A stretch of DNA of 64,000 bases from Planctomycetia bacterium (GCA_016191115.1 JACPPG010000037.1:18264-82263), one strand, 5' to 3'; positions 51,900 through 61,641 are shown, numbered from the stretch's first letter. The notes: generated by a model not told the origin, from the letters alone. Numbers and translations: made by a program.

Positions 51900-53354
51900 C
51901 TAATCGATCAGCCGCTCCAAGACCTTGGCGTCGTAAACGTCGGTCAAGCGTTCGTCGCGGCCTTGCAGGTGATAAGTGAGGCGGTGGTGGTCCAAGCCCA
52001 AGAGGTGCAAGATCGTGGCGTGCAGGTCGGCGACCATCACCCGGTTCTCGACCGCGTAATACCCCAATTCGTCGGTCGTGCCGTAGGCCTGTCCGCCGCG
52101 GATGCCGCCGCCGGCCAGCCACAGGCTAAAACCTTGCTTGTGATGGTCCCGGCCGTCGCCCCCTTGGCTCACGGGCGTGCGGCCGAACTCGCCGCCCCAC
52201 ACCACCAGGCACTCGTCCAACAGCCCGCGCCGCTTCAAGTCCTGGACGAGCGCGGCCGAGGGGCGATCGATCTCATCGCAGCAGTTCTTGGTCCTCTCGG
52301 CGTTTTTGTCGTGCGTGTCCCAGATCTGCCCCTGCACGAAAACCTGCACGAACCGCACGCCCCGTTCCACGAGCCGCCGGGCGATCAGGCAGCGGCGGCC
52401 GTAGCTTTCGGTCTTCGGGTTGTCGAAACCGTACAGCTTGCGGGTCTCTTCGGTCTCCCGCGAAAGGTCGAGGGCCCCGGCTGCTTCGAGCTGCATCCGC
52501 GCCGCCATCTCGTAACTGGCGATGCGTGCTTCGAGCCGCGAAGCGATCTCGCGGTGCCGCGCCAGGTGGTCGGCGTTGAGCGACTGTAAGAGCTCGGCCC
52601 GCGCCCGGCGGACGTTGTCGCTGACGGGCGTCGTGGGCTGCAAATAGAGGACCGGCGTGCCGGTATGGCGGAAATGGACGCCCTGGTGTTCCGGCGGAAG
52701 AAAGCCGCTCGACCAGTTGCGCACCCCGTCGACCGGCAGCGCCGCATCGTTCCGCAGCACCACGTAAGCGGGCAGGTTGTGATTGTCGGACCCGAGCGCA
52801 TAACTCATCCAGGCGCCCACCGTGGGCCGGCCTGCGACGATCCGCCCGGTGTGCATGTGCCACAGTGCCTGCTCGTGGTTGTTGTGCTCGGTGTACATCG
52901 AGCGGATCACGGCGATGTCGTCGGCGCAACCGGCGATGTGCGGCACGATCTCGGAGTACTCGACGCCACACCGTCCGGCGGGCGCGAACTTGTACGGCGA
53001 ACCCAAAAGTCCCCCGTGCTTGGTGATCTGCACCAGGTCGGTGAAAGAGTCGGGCATGGGCTGGCCGCTGCGTTTGTTCAATTCCGGCTTGGGATCGAAC
53101 AGGTCCATGTGGCTGGGGCCGCCATGCTGGAAAAGCTGAATGACCGACCGGGCCCGCGGCCGGAAATGGCAGCCGGGCGGAATCCCGGCGCCAGCGGCGG
53201 CGGTGGATGCTTCGCTCGCCGCCCCGCGGGCCTCGTCCTCGCACAGTAGCGCGGCCAGGGCCATGCCGGCGATGCCGGCCGCGCTGCGCGAGAAGAGCTC
53301 GCGGCGGCTGATCAGCCCGGCAAGGTCGTCGACGTTCATGCGTCCGGCGAACAT
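51900..53354 (-). CDS. DUF1501 Tat-exported protein, second copy
   Basis: A 484-residue protein with twin-arginine signal SRRELFSRSAAGIAGMALAA. The DUF1501 domain shows SVIQLFQHGGPSHMDLFDPKPEL, IRSMYTEHNNHEQALWHMHTG, RRLVERGVRFVQVFVQGQIWDTHDKN and LDECLVVWGGEFGRTPVSQGGDGRDHHKQG. DRDHH and WDTHDKN are typical of the family. It lies only 3 bases after the cytochrome/DUF1549 gene at 53358 and forms an operon with it. It differs in detail from the copy at 41891. Confidence 0.92.
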   Translation of the reverse strand: MFAGRMNVDDLAGLISRRELFSRSAAGIAGMALAALLCEDEARGAASEASTAAAGAGIPPGCHFRPRARSVIQLFQHGGPSHMDLFDPKPELNKRSGQPMPDSFTDLVQITKHGGLLGSPYKFAPAGRCGVEYSEIVPHIAGCADDIAVIRSMYTEHNNHEQALWHMHTGRIVAGRPTVGAWMSYALGSDNHNLPAYVVLRNDAALPVDGVRNWSSGFLPPEHQGVHFRHTGTPVLYLQPTTPVSDNVRRARAELLQSLNADHLARHREIASRLEARIASYEMAARMQLEAAGALDLSRETEETRKLYGFDNPKTESYGRRCLIARRLVERGVRFVQVFVQGQIWDTHDKNAERTKNCCDEIDRPSAALVQDLKRRGLLDECLVVWGGEFGRTPVSQGGDGRDHHKQGFSLWLAGGGIRGGQAYGTTDELGYYAVENRVMVADLHATILHLLGLDHHRLTYHLQGRDERLTDVYDAKVLERLID

Positions 53355-53357
53355 GGT

Positions 53358-56045
53358 TCAATCCACGTACAAGAACTCGTTGCTGTTGAGAAGCACAAGC
53401 GCCGCCTGGTTCCACGCCGCGGCGGCGGCGGCGCTCTTCTGCTCGGCGGTGGCCGCCGCGCCGGCTTCGCCCAGAGCCTCGGCCGCGCACGCTTCGAGGA
53501 GCTTCGCGATCGCGGCCCGCTCGGCGGCAGTCGGCAGCCGGGCGAACAGCAATCGGTAGGCCGTGTCGCACTGCCCGTCGACGGTTGCGCCCCCTTCGCG
53601 GACGACCCGTTCGCCGAGCGCCTTGGCGGCCGACTCCGCGAACGGCCCGTTCAACAGCGCGAGCGCCTGCAGCGGCACGATCGACTCGTTGCGCTGCGGG
53701 CAGTTGATTTCCATCACCGGCGTGTCGAACAAGTCGAACATCGTCAGATGCTGGCTCCTCCGCACCATCAAGTAGATGCTGCGGCGGTTGCCGGCCGCGT
53801 CGTCGGCCGTGACGACCGAGCTATCGGTCCGACGGTCGACAGGCGTCGGCGAACCGTACATTTCGAGGTTCAGCTTGCCGGCGACCGCCAGCGCCGCGTC
53901 GCGCAGCGTCTCGCCGTCGACGCGCGACGGGCGCCATGCGCTCAGCAGAATGCCGTCGGGATCGGCGGCCGCTTTCCGCTCGTTGTAGTCGGAAGATTGC
54001 CGGTAGGCCGTGGACAGGACGATCACGCGGTGGATCGCCTTCTGGCTCCATGCCTGACGCATCAGCTCCGTGGCCAGCCAATCGAGCAATTCGGGATGCG
54101 ACGGTTGGCTGCCCGAGTGCCCCAGGTTCGCCACGGTCGGCACGATGCCCCGGCCGAAATGCCGCTGCCAGATGCGATTCACTTGCGTCCGCGCGAGCAG
54201 CGGATGGTCGGGCGCCGTGAGCCATCCGGCCAGGGCGCGGCGGCGGCCGGTCGTCTTGTAACCCGGCTGGGCAGCAAACTTCGCGTCCGGCGCCGTTAGC
54301 ACGGCGGGCACGCCCGGCTCGACCTTGGCGCCCGGCTTCTCGAAGTCGCCGCGGATCAGGACGTGCGTTTCGCGCGGCGCATCGTCGACGTCCACCAGGC
54401 CGCGGAGCGCGACGATCGGCTGCCGCAGAGCGCTTTCGGCGGCCACCGCGGCCTTGACCTTCTTCAATTCCTCGGCGTACTCCGGGGAGCGCTTCGAAAG
54501 CCCCTCCTCGCCCAGCGAAACATTGGGTGCGTAGCGCTCGGCAAGTTTCTGCTGCTCGGTGCTCCGCTTCTTCGGGTTGGTGGCGAGTGCCTCGCGCAAG
54601 GTCTCCGGCAGCTTCGGATCCGCGGCCGCCTCGGGCGCGGCCGCGTTCTCGCTGCGCGCCAGAATCTCGGCGACGGCCTCCTTCTGGTAGCGCTCGGTCC
54701 ATTGCGCCTTGTACTTTTGCAAGGCCGCCACGCGTTCGTCGATCGGCTGGTTGTGATCCTTGACGGCCGCCTGCTGCGCCTCGCTGGCCATCGGGATCGT
54801 GCGCACCTCGGACGACTGCCACCGCTCCGGGTCCAGCGCCGCGCCAAAGATGGCCTGCAGGGCGTAGTAGTCGCGCTGCGAAATCGGATCGTATTTGTGG
54901 GCGTGGCAACGGGCGCATTGCATCGTCAGGCCGAGAAACGCCGAGCTGACGATCTGGATCGTATCGCTGATGACCTGGTAGCACTCGGTTTTTTCGATAT
55001 AGCCGGTGTACGTGCCGTCGCTGGCCGTGCGCAAAAAGCCGGTGGCCGTCAGGTCGTCGATCATCCGCGGCGTCAGCTTTTCGGCCCGCCGCCAATCGGA
55101 CAGCTCGTCGCCGGCAAGCTGCTGGCAGACGAATCGGTCGTATGGCACGTCGTCGTTGAGCGCGCGGATCACCCAGTCGCGGTAACGCCATGCCTCGGGG
55201 CGCGGGTGATCGGCATCCAGGTAGCCGTCGGAGTCGGCGTACCCGGCGACGTCGAGCCAGTGCCGCGCCCACCGCTCGCCGTAGCGCGGCGCGGCGAGCA
55301 GCCGCTCGACCAATTGCTCGTAGGCGTCCGGCCGGCTGTCGGCAAGGAACTCATCAAGCTGCTCGGGCGTCGGCGGCAGCCCGTGCAGGTCGAAGCACAG
55401 CCGCCGCAGCAGCACGGCCTTGGGCGCGTCACAGTTGAACGAAAGTCCTTGCTCTTCAAGCTTGGCCAGCAGAAACGCGTCGATCGGCGTCCGCACGCGA
55501 TCCTGCCCGCGGACCGTGGGCATTTCCGGGCGCACCGGCGGGCGGAAGGCCCAGAAGTTGCGATCCTCTTCGCTGACGCGGGCCGCGGGCGCGTCAAGCG
55601 GCGGTTCCTCGGCCTTCTCCGCGGGGGCGCCGGCGGCGATCCACTGCCGCAACACCTGCTTTTCCTTTTCGTCGAGCCCCGTCTCGCCGTCGGGCGGCAT
55701 CTCGCCGGCGTCGACGCGTTTGATAAGCAGGCTCTCATCGGGCTTGCCGGGGACCAGGGCGGTGCCACTGTCGCCGCCGGCCACCAGCGCGGCGCGCCGC
55801 CGCACGTCGAGCCCGGCTTCGATCTTGTCCCCCGCGTGGCACTTGCCGCAGCGGGCCGTCAGGATCGGCGCGACTTGCTTCTCGAACGTGATCGGGGCGC
55901 CAGGCGGCGCAGCGGCCGTCGGCTCAGCCGCGGCCGTGGCTGCGATCGCCACCCAGACCCCCGCTGCAAGGAGGCAGGACATCGACCCGGCGTTCGTCAA
56001 CAGTCGTCCCACCGACGTTCGCTCCCGTGAAATCCGCACCCCCAT
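53358..56045 (-). CDS. Planctomycete cytochrome c/DUF1549/DUF1553 protein, second copy
   Basis: An 895-residue protein with signal region SCLLAAGVWVAIAATAAAEP. The heme site is CGKCH (in VAPILTARCGKCHAGDKIEAGLD). DUF1549: LRRLCFDLHGLPPTPEQLDEFL, WARHWLDVAGYADSDGY and MQCARCHAHKYDPISQRDYYALQ, which offers a second CxxCH. DUF1553: HPLLARTQVNRIWQRHFGRGIV and FDLFDTPVMEINCPQRNESIVPLQALALLN. Same domain order as 39191-41842. It heads the leftward pair with the DUF1501 gene. An alternative start is the Met before SCLLAAG, 21 residues in. Confidence 0.92.
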   Translation of the reverse strand: MGVRISRERTSVGRLLTNAGSMSCLLAAGVWVAIAATAAAEPTAAAPPGAPITFEKQVAPILTARCGKCHAGDKIEAGLDVRRRAALVAGGDSGTALVPGKPDESLLIKRVDAGEMPPDGETGLDEKEKQVLRQWIAAGAPAEKAEEPPLDAPAARVSEEDRNFWAFRPPVRPEMPTVRGQDRVRTPIDAFLLAKLEEQGLSFNCDAPKAVLLRRLCFDLHGLPPTPEQLDEFLADSRPDAYEQLVERLLAAPRYGERWARHWLDVAGYADSDGYLDADHPRPEAWRYRDWVIRALNDDVPYDRFVCQQLAGDELSDWRRAEKLTPRMIDDLTATGFLRTASDGTYTGYIEKTECYQVISDTIQIVSSAFLGLTMQCARCHAHKYDPISQRDYYALQAIFGAALDPERWQSSEVRTIPMASEAQQAAVKDHNQPIDERVAALQKYKAQWTERYQKEAVAEILARSENAAAPEAAADPKLPETLREALATNPKKRSTEQQKLAERYAPNVSLGEEGLSKRSPEYAEELKKVKAAVAAESALRQPIVALRGLVDVDDAPRETHVLIRGDFEKPGAKVEPGVPAVLTAPDAKFAAQPGYKTTGRRRALAGWLTAPDHPLLARTQVNRIWQRHFGRGIVPTVANLGHSGSQPSHPELLDWLATELMRQAWSQKAIHRVIVLSTAYRQSSDYNERKAAADPDGILLSAWRPSRVDGETLRDAALAVAGKLNLEMYGSPTPVDRRTDSSVVTADDAAGNRRSIYLMVRRSQHLTMFDLFDTPVMEINCPQRNESIVPLQALALLNGPFAESAAKALGERVVREGGATVDGQCDTAYRLLFARLPTAAERAAIAKLLEACAAEALGEAGAAATAEQKSAAAAAAWNQAALVLLNSNEFLYVD

Positions 56046-56103
56046 TCACGAGCCCGATTGTAACACAGCCAGACCCGATAGTCGTCAGAACAAGGGGCTA
56101 TGA

Positions 56104-56260
56104 CAGGGCCATTCTGTTTTTCAAAATGGCGAGGCGGGAAAATGGGACTGGCTCCGAGCATGAACAGCGCAAGTCCTTTCAGACCAACGTTGCGTCTCGG
56201 TGCCTGTCCCACTTTCCCGCCGGTGCGCCGCCGGCAAGCTTGAATCTGTGAACGGCCCTG
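56104..56260 (-). repeat. 157-bp palindromic repeat family, copy 5 (complete)
   Basis: Full copy in minus orientation, CAGGGCCATTCTGTTTTTCA to TGTGAACGGCCCTG, exactly 157 bases. Confidence 0.92.
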
Positions 56261-56282
56261 GGGCCTATGAAGCTGCCCTGAG

Positions 56283-57503
56283 TTACTGCAACTCCCCGGC
56301 ATGCTCCTGGACCTTCCGCACCGCCGCCGCGATCTCGTGCACGTCCTGTTCGTCGCCCAATAGCGCGTACTGCGGAACCCAATAGGTCTCCCAGGCCGCA
56401 CGGTCGGTCACCGGGAACGCGCCGCGCCAACTTGGGTGGGGCTCAGGCAGGTTCGGCAGCCGGCTGCGATAGGCGCCGCTTGTAAACAGGTCGAGTGCGT
56501 GCACCGGCGGGTAGGCGGCCTGGTTCGGGATGCCTTCGGCCGCAAGCGCCTCGATGAATCGTTTGGTCGGCACGCCGGCGAACTTCGCACCGTCGTAGTG
56601 AAAGATGTAGGCGTACTGGCCGTTCCGCGTCGAGCGCGGATCGAGCGATTGCGGCGTCACTCCCTCGATCTCGGCAAGCAGGCGATCGAGCAGCCGGGCA
56701 TTGGCGTGGCGGCGGCCGGTCTGCTCGTCGAGCCGCGTAAGCTGCGCCGCGAGGATCGCGCCCTGCCATTCGCTCAGCCGGTAGTTCGAGCCGTAGATGA
56801 AGTGGCTGTAGAACCACTCGCCCGGCATCCGGCCGCAGTCGTGTACCGAGCGAAGGAGCCGCTCGGTATCGTCGTCATTGGTGACGATCAGGCCCCCTTC
56901 GCCGGCGGTCATGAGCTTGCTTTGCTGGAAGCTGAACGTGCCCGCGCGGCCGAAGGTGCCCACCGGCCGGCCGTTCCACTGACTGCCGTGCGCGTGGGCG
57001 CAATCCTCGACGAGCAGAAGCCCGTGGCGCTCGGCGATCGCCGTTAGACGATTAAGATCGGCCGGGTGACCGCCCATGTGCACGGCGATCACGGCCTTGG
57101 TGCGCGGCGTGATCGCCGCTTCAGTCAGGTCGCAGTCCAGGCAATAGGTATCGGGCCGAACGTCCACGAGCACCGGCACGGCGCCGGTCATCATCACGGC
57201 GCTAGCCGTGGCGACGAACGTGTAGTCCGGCACGATCACTTCATCGCCTGGGCCGATGCCCAGTGCCAGTAGCGCAACCTCGAGCGCGTGCGTCCCGTTG
57301 GTGACCGCCACGCCGTGCCGGGCCTGTTGATAGGCGGCGAAGTCGCGCTCGAAGGCCGCGGTATGCGTGCCCGGCGTGCGCCACCACACGCCGCTATCGA
57401 GCACCGCGAGGATCGCTTGCCGCTCGCGGTCGTCGAATTGCGGCCAGGCGGGGAATGGCTTTGTCTTGGTGGGCCGTCCGCCCAGCAGCGCCAGAGTGGC
57501 CAT
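56283..57503 (-). CDS. DegT/DnrJ/EryC1/StrS-family aminotransferase
   Basis: A 406-residue PLP enzyme: VAVTNGTHALEVALLALGIGPGDEVIVPDYTF, then LLLVEDCAHAHGSQWNGRPVGTFGRAGTFSFQQSKLMTAGEGG with the Schiff-base Lys in SKL....GEGG. Later NYRLSEWQGAILAAQLTRLDE is also conserved. The family aminates keto-sugars or scyllo-inosose for glycans and aminoglycosides. The ATG at 57503 precedes TLALLGGRPTKTKPFP; the upstream open frame is partly repeat-derived. It is not close to other sugar genes in the window. Confidence 0.92.
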   Translation of the reverse strand: MATLALLGGRPTKTKPFPAWPQFDDRERQAILAVLDSGVWWRTPGTHTAAFERDFAAYQQARHGVAVTNGTHALEVALLALGIGPGDEVIVPDYTFVATASAVMMTGAVPVLVDVRPDTYCLDCDLTEAAITPRTKAVIAVHMGGHPADLNRLTAIAERHGLLLVEDCAHAHGSQWNGRPVGTFGRAGTFSFQQSKLMTAGEGGLIVTNDDDTERLLRSVHDCGRMPGEWFYSHFIYGSNYRLSEWQGAILAAQLTRLDEQTGRRHANARLLDRLLAEIEGVTPQSLDPRSTRNGQYAYIFHYDGAKFAGVPTKRFIEALAAEGIPNQAAYPPVHALDLFTSGAYRSRLPNLPEPHPSWRGAFPVTDRAAWETYWVPQYALLGDEQDVHEIAAAVRKVQEHAGELQ

Positions 57504-57517
57504 ATGTGAGGGCGTCC

Positions 57518-58108
57518 CTAAACATGCTCCCTCTCCCCTGGTGGGAGAGGGTTGGGGTGAGGGGGTGGTTCCCTTACAGCTCGTGATGCGTTGGCGCTTC
57601 CGACGGCTCCGCCCGCTGCGACGCGATCCGCGGCGGGCACCAGGAAGCTCATGTGCATCGCGGCGTGCGAGAGATGAAAGTGATTCCACTCCTCGACCGT
57701 CAAAGGCCCGGCGACGGGATGCGCAACGCGTTTGGTTTCCGCCTTCAGCCGGGCGATGCCATGACGCAGGGCCGCGAGCCCCTCGGCGGGCGTCGTCGTA
57801 TCAGGCGGGACGAGCCTGGCGGCGGCGGTGCTGGGCAATTGGAAACCGGGCGGAAACGGCCCGTACACCAGCCGCCGCTTCAAGAACAACCGGCCCAGCA
57901 GGCGAAGCTTCCAGGACACCTTGAACGGGCGTCCTTCGATCGATCCCTCCATACCGCGGCCCAAATGCTTCAGGGTCTGTCCCAGGGTCCAGTTGCCCAA
58001 GGAGATGACTTCGGTCGCCGCCAAGGCCTCGGCATCGGCCACCAGCTCATCGAACGACCGGTAGCGCACCTTGCGGCGGCCGGCCACTTTTCGCGTATCG
58101 ACGGCCAT
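57518..58108 (-). CDS. DUF1569 family protein
   Basis: A 196-residue protein of the DUF1569 (DinB-like) group: LGNWTLGQTLKHLGRGMEGSIEG near residue 39 and GPLTVEEWNHFHLSHAAMHMSFL near 146 hold His residues for a possible metal site. The start ATG at 58108 is the first with a sensible N-terminus. The last 15 residues (HPNPLPPGEREHV) come from a 37-bp palindromic repeat, so the original stop was probably lost when the repeat inserted. The gene ends 15 bases before the aminotransferase start and may be in the same operon. Confidence 0.82.
   Translation of the reverse strand: MAVDTRKVAGRRKVRYRSFDELVADAEALAATEVISLGNWTLGQTLKHLGRGMEGSIEGRPFKVSWKLRLLGRLFLKRRLVYGPFPPGFQLPSTAAARLVPPDTTTPAEGLAALRHGIARLKAETKRVAHPVAGPLTVEEWNHFHLSHAAMHMSFLVPAADRVAAGGAVGSANASRAVREPPPHPNPLPPGEREHV
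57527..57563. repeat. 37-bp palindromic repeat (CCCTCTCCC type), copy in a gene tail
   Basis: CTCCCTCTCCCCTGGTGGGA to GGGGTGAGGG, 33 of 37 bases as at 34869. It encodes the end of the DUF1569 protein. Confidence 0.9.
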
Positions 58109-58205
58109 CGACCGAACCCTCGGCGAACTACGTGGCGAACGGCTCCCCTTTCGGAACCAATTTACCGCGGAAACAGGCCAGAGGCGAGAGACCACAGGCC
58201 ACAGG

Positions 58206-58370
58206 CAGGGCCGTTCACATATTCACACTGAGCGGCAGCGCGCCGGCGGGAAAGTGGGACAGGCACCGAGACGCAACCTTGGTTTGAAAGGGCTTGCGCT
58301 CTGTGGGCTCGGAGCCAGTCCCATTTTCCCGCCGGTGCGCCGCGGTCCAGCTTAAATCTGTGAACGGCCT
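58206..58370 (+). repeat. Palindromic repeat family, copy 6 (hybrid arms)
   Basis: Inner arms as in the others, but both outer arms are of the GTTCACA..GGCGCACC type. The right end reads GCCGGTGCGCCGCGG and AATCTGTGAACGGCC, while the usual AAAATGG arm is absent. It is more diverged than copies 2-5 and 7. Confidence 0.85.
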
Positions 58371-58660
58371 CTAGCCTGTCGCCTATTCCGTTTGCAATCC
58401 AAGCGGCACCAGCTACGATGGCCGCCAAGGGGCATGTGGGAAGGCAACAGGGCAAGTGCGCGGGGCGCAGGCGGGCCGTGGCGGTTTCCTCGGGCCACGC
58501 TCGGTCGCCGTCGCATGACGGAACGAGGGCTTGCAGGGTCAGAGGGCGCGTAGGCTGGAAGCGAGCACGCCACAACGGCGCGCCTTGGTTTCGGCCTTTG
58601 TCGCCACCCGCTCCGCGAGCCTGGTCCGTAAGCCTCGAGCCTCTGGGGGGGAGCGCGGTG
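58371..58660. other. Intergenic, no gene seen
   Basis: Several frames are open here, including the leader frame of the dockerin gene from 58418, but none has a recognisable domain. The start at 58661 has a GGGGGGAG ribosome site. Confidence 0.5.
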
Positions 58661-61378
58661 ATGCACAGCTTGTCGATCGCCGTCCCGCGTCGCGCGGCGC
58701 CGAGCCAGCGCGGCCGTTTGAGCTATCGGCGGCTGCATGTCGAGCCCTTGGAAGAGCGTCGCCTATTGGCCGCGGCCGCGCCTTGGTCCAATCCGAACGA
58801 GCCCTTGGACGTCAACGGCGACGGTTTCATCTCCCCTATCGACGCGTTGATCGTCATTAACCGTTTGAACAAGTTCGGCACGCTGCCCGATCTCACGCCG
58901 GGCACAAGCGAGCCGCCTCCCTACTACGACACATTCCCCGACGACGGCCTGGCACCGCTTGACGCGCTGCTGGTCCTGAGCCGCCTGAACGGCGATCGCA
59001 CCGGCCCCGACATCGCGCTGGGCCTGGCGAACGACACGGCGCCCGGCGGACAAAAAAATACCGACGGAGTCACTTCCGACGCGACGATCGGCGGGACCGT
59101 CACCGATCAAAGCAAGATCCTGACGCTCACAGGGCGCGTGGACAGCGGACCAGCCACCAGTCTGCTGCCGATGCTCGGACAAGGCGGCAGCCTGGTGCTT
59201 TCGCCGGCCACCTTGGCCGCCCTCAAGGGAGCTCCCTTGGCCGATGGCCCGCACGTGCTTTATTTGGCCGGCATGGACGCGCTAGGGCAAACGACGACGC
59301 GCGAGGTGAGTTTCACGCTCAAGACGGGCAGTCCAACCGTTACGCTCTCGATCCTGCCGGTGATCGACGACGTGACGCCGCAGGTCACAGTCACCGCGAC
59401 CGCGCCGACTCCGCTGCCCAACGGCACGCTCGTCACCATCGACGCCGATTTGAACAACGACGGCCAATATGTCGGCAACGAGCTGAACTATACGACCGCC
59501 ACCTTGTTCAATGGCGCGGCCACGTTCCCGATCGCGCCTTCGCTGCCGCCAGTCAATCCGGGCGGCGGGGCCGACATCGTCAGGCTCAAGGCCCGCGTCG
59601 AGGATATCGCGGGCAACGCGGGATCGGCCGCGACGACGGTCACCATTGACACCGCGACGTCGACCGCGCTGAAGGATTACGTCCAGAAAGACGATGGGCA
59701 ATTCGCCTACAGCAAGAACACCACGGTGACGGGGCCCGGATATACGGCCTACGTCATGGACATGACGAGCCAGCAGTGGCGCTCGCCAACGGAGTCAAGC
59801 CGGAGCATCTGGCAGCATTGGGTGACGATCGTCGTTCCGGACGGCGTCGTTTCGTCGACGGCGCTATTGTTCATTACCGGCGGATCGATTTCGTCGACGC
59901 CGCCAACATCGGTCGACCCCAACCTGGCGCAGGCGGCCGTGCTGACGCGCAGCGTCATGATCACGCTGCGGGACGTGCCCAACGAGCCGATCTTCTTCTC
60001 CGACGAAACGCCGCCGCGCGGCCGTTCGGAGGACGAGATCATCGCCTATACGTACGACAAGTTCCTCAACGATCCGACGCAGACGGATTGGCCATTGTTG
60101 CTGCCGATGGTCAAAAGCGCCGTCAAGACAATGGACATGGTGCAGCAGTACGTGCCGACCGTCACAGGCGGCCAGCAGATCAACGACTTCGTCGTCTCCG
60201 GCGCCTCGAAGCGCGGCTGGACCACCTGGCTCACCGCTGCCGTGGACGATCGCGTGCGGGCCATCGTTCCGATGGTATTCGACGCGCTCAATCTCGATGA
60301 GCAGATGCAGCACCACTACGGCGTGTACGGCTTCTTCTCGCCCGCCATTCAGGACTACGAGGAGATGCGCGTCTTCGACCGCATCCTGACCGCGCAGGGC
60401 ATCGAGCTCGGCAAGATCGTCGACCCGTACACGTACCTCTATGCCGGCCGGTACAACATTCCCAAGCTTCTGATTGATTCGCCCGGTGACGAGTTCTTCG
60501 TCAGCGATAGCGCTCAGTTTTACATCCACGATCTCCCGGGCCAGACCTACCTGCGCTACATTCCCAACACGGGGCATGGGCTGGATGCCAGTGCCGGCGA
60601 CAGCTTGACCACGTTCTTCGCCGCGGTCCTGACGGGCGCCCCGCTGCCGCAGTTCTCGTGGACGATCGAGCCCGATGGCGCGATCCGCGTGCAGACGGCG
60701 ACCGCCCCCACACAAGTGTTGATGTGGCAGGCGACTAACCCCAACGCGCGGGACTTCCGCCAATCGTTCAACCCGCCCGATCTGGTGAAGTACACGAGCT
60801 CGACCCTGACCGACCAGGGCGGCGGCGTGTATGTGGCGAACGTGGCGACTCCGGCAACGGGGGCAAGGGCCTTCTTTGTCGAGTTGACGTTCCCCAGTCC
60901 CATCGCCGGCGTGCCCTACAAGTTCACGACCGAGGTCCGCGTGGCCACTAACCAGCCGCTATTCCCGTGGCCGTTCCCGATCTACCCTGGCCCCGGGGCG
61001 GGCGCGGCGGCAGGGCTCGCCGGGTTGTCGATGGGAACAAATTCAGCAGCAGTGACGGCAGCGGAAGAATCGGCGCGCGGCGCGCTATTGTCGGCACTTT
61101 CCCATGCTACCTCGTCCGCTGCGACCGGGCCTGTCGACGCGTCCGGCCTCGCCGCGGTGGTCGGACGGCCGGAACTGGTCGTGCCTATCGCCAATATCGC
61201 CCAGCCGGGTGACGGGGAAACCCCATCCCGCATGGAAAGCGCTACGTCGAGCGATACGGGAATCGGTTCCGCACACGAGCGCGATGCGTTTTTCGGTTCT
61301 GATGACGACCTCAATTCGGCAATCGGCTCAGGCGCCGGCTCGTCGCTCGATGACGAACTGTTGCTGTCGCTCTCCTGA
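58661..61378 (+). CDS. Dockerin-containing PhoPQ-activated pathogenicity-related protein
   Basis: A 905-residue protein. ATG at 58661 follows GGGGGGAG. The N-terminus has HVEPLEERRLLAAAAPW, the planctomycete LEPR-like motif found near the start of exported proteins. Dockerin I repeats come next: DVNGDGFISPIDALIVINRLN at about residues 48-68 with the Ca-binding D-x-N-x-D pattern, and a second repeat near 86-105. An Ig-like region follows. From about residue 330 lies the PhoPQ_related hydrolase-type domain: VSGASKRGWTTWLTAAVDDRVRAIVPMVFDALN with a GxSKRG elbow, and IPNTGHGLDAS with a His. A dockerin at the N-terminus is unusual. Function unknown; likely surface-bound. Confidence 0.88.
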   Translation: MHSLSIAVPRRAAPSQRGRLSYRRLHVEPLEERRLLAAAAPWSNPNEPLDVNGDGFISPIDALIVINRLNKFGTLPDLTPGTSEPPPYYDTFPDDGLAPLDALLVLSRLNGDRTGPDIALGLANDTAPGGQKNTDGVTSDATIGGTVTDQSKILTLTGRVDSGPATSLLPMLGQGGSLVLSPATLAALKGAPLADGPHVLYLAGMDALGQTTTREVSFTLKTGSPTVTLSILPVIDDVTPQVTVTATAPTPLPNGTLVTIDADLNNDGQYVGNELNYTTATLFNGAATFPIAPSLPPVNPGGGADIVRLKARVEDIAGNAGSAATTVTIDTATSTALKDYVQKDDGQFAYSKNTTVTGPGYTAYVMDMTSQQWRSPTESSRSIWQHWVTIVVPDGVVSSTALLFITGGSISSTPPTSVDPNLAQAAVLTRSVMITLRDVPNEPIFFSDETPPRGRSEDEIIAYTYDKFLNDPTQTDWPLLLPMVKSAVKTMDMVQQYVPTVTGGQQINDFVVSGASKRGWTTWLTAAVDDRVRAIVPMVFDALNLDEQMQHHYGVYGFFSPAIQDYEEMRVFDRILTAQGIELGKIVDPYTYLYAGRYNIPKLLIDSPGDEFFVSDSAQFYIHDLPGQTYLRYIPNTGHGLDASAGDSLTTFFAAVLTGAPLPQFSWTIEPDGAIRVQTATAPTQVLMWQATNPNARDFRQSFNPPDLVKYTSSTLTDQGGGVYVANVATPATGARAFFVELTFPSPIAGVPYKFTTEVRVATNQPLFPWPFPIYPGPGAGAAAGLAGLSMGTNSAAVTAAEESARGALLSALSHATSSAATGPVDASGLAAVVGRPELVVPIANIAQPGDGETPSRMESATSSDTGIGSAHERDAFFGSDDDLNSAIGSGAGSSLDDELLLSLS

Positions 61379-61401
61379 ACCCCCTTGTCGGCCGCACGGC
61401 T

Positions 61402-61558
61402 CAGGGCCATCTTGTTTTTCAAAATGGCGAGGCGGGAAAATGGGACTGGCTCCGAGCATAAACAGCGCAAGTCCTTTCAGACCAACGTTGCGTCTCGGTG
61501 CCTGTCCCACTTTCCCGCCGGTGCGCCGCCGTCCAGCTTAAATCTATGAATGGCCCTG
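61402..61558 (-). repeat. 157-bp palindromic repeat family, copy 7 (complete)
   Basis: Minus orientation, 157 bases, starting CAGGGCCATCTTGTTTTTCA and ending AATCTATGAATGGCCCTG. A few substitutions in the outer arms. Confidence 0.9.
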
Positions 61559-61641
61559 CATCCCACGCCATTCCACAGCCCACCTTGTTCGCAGTCGTTG
61601 CGCGGCGCGCGGCAGCGCGTCGGCGATCTCAGGCAAATCTA

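Noticed and set aside
61498..61641. Extension of the 61642 frame upstream as a gene
   Set aside because: The upstream part reads the palindromic repeat copy 7.
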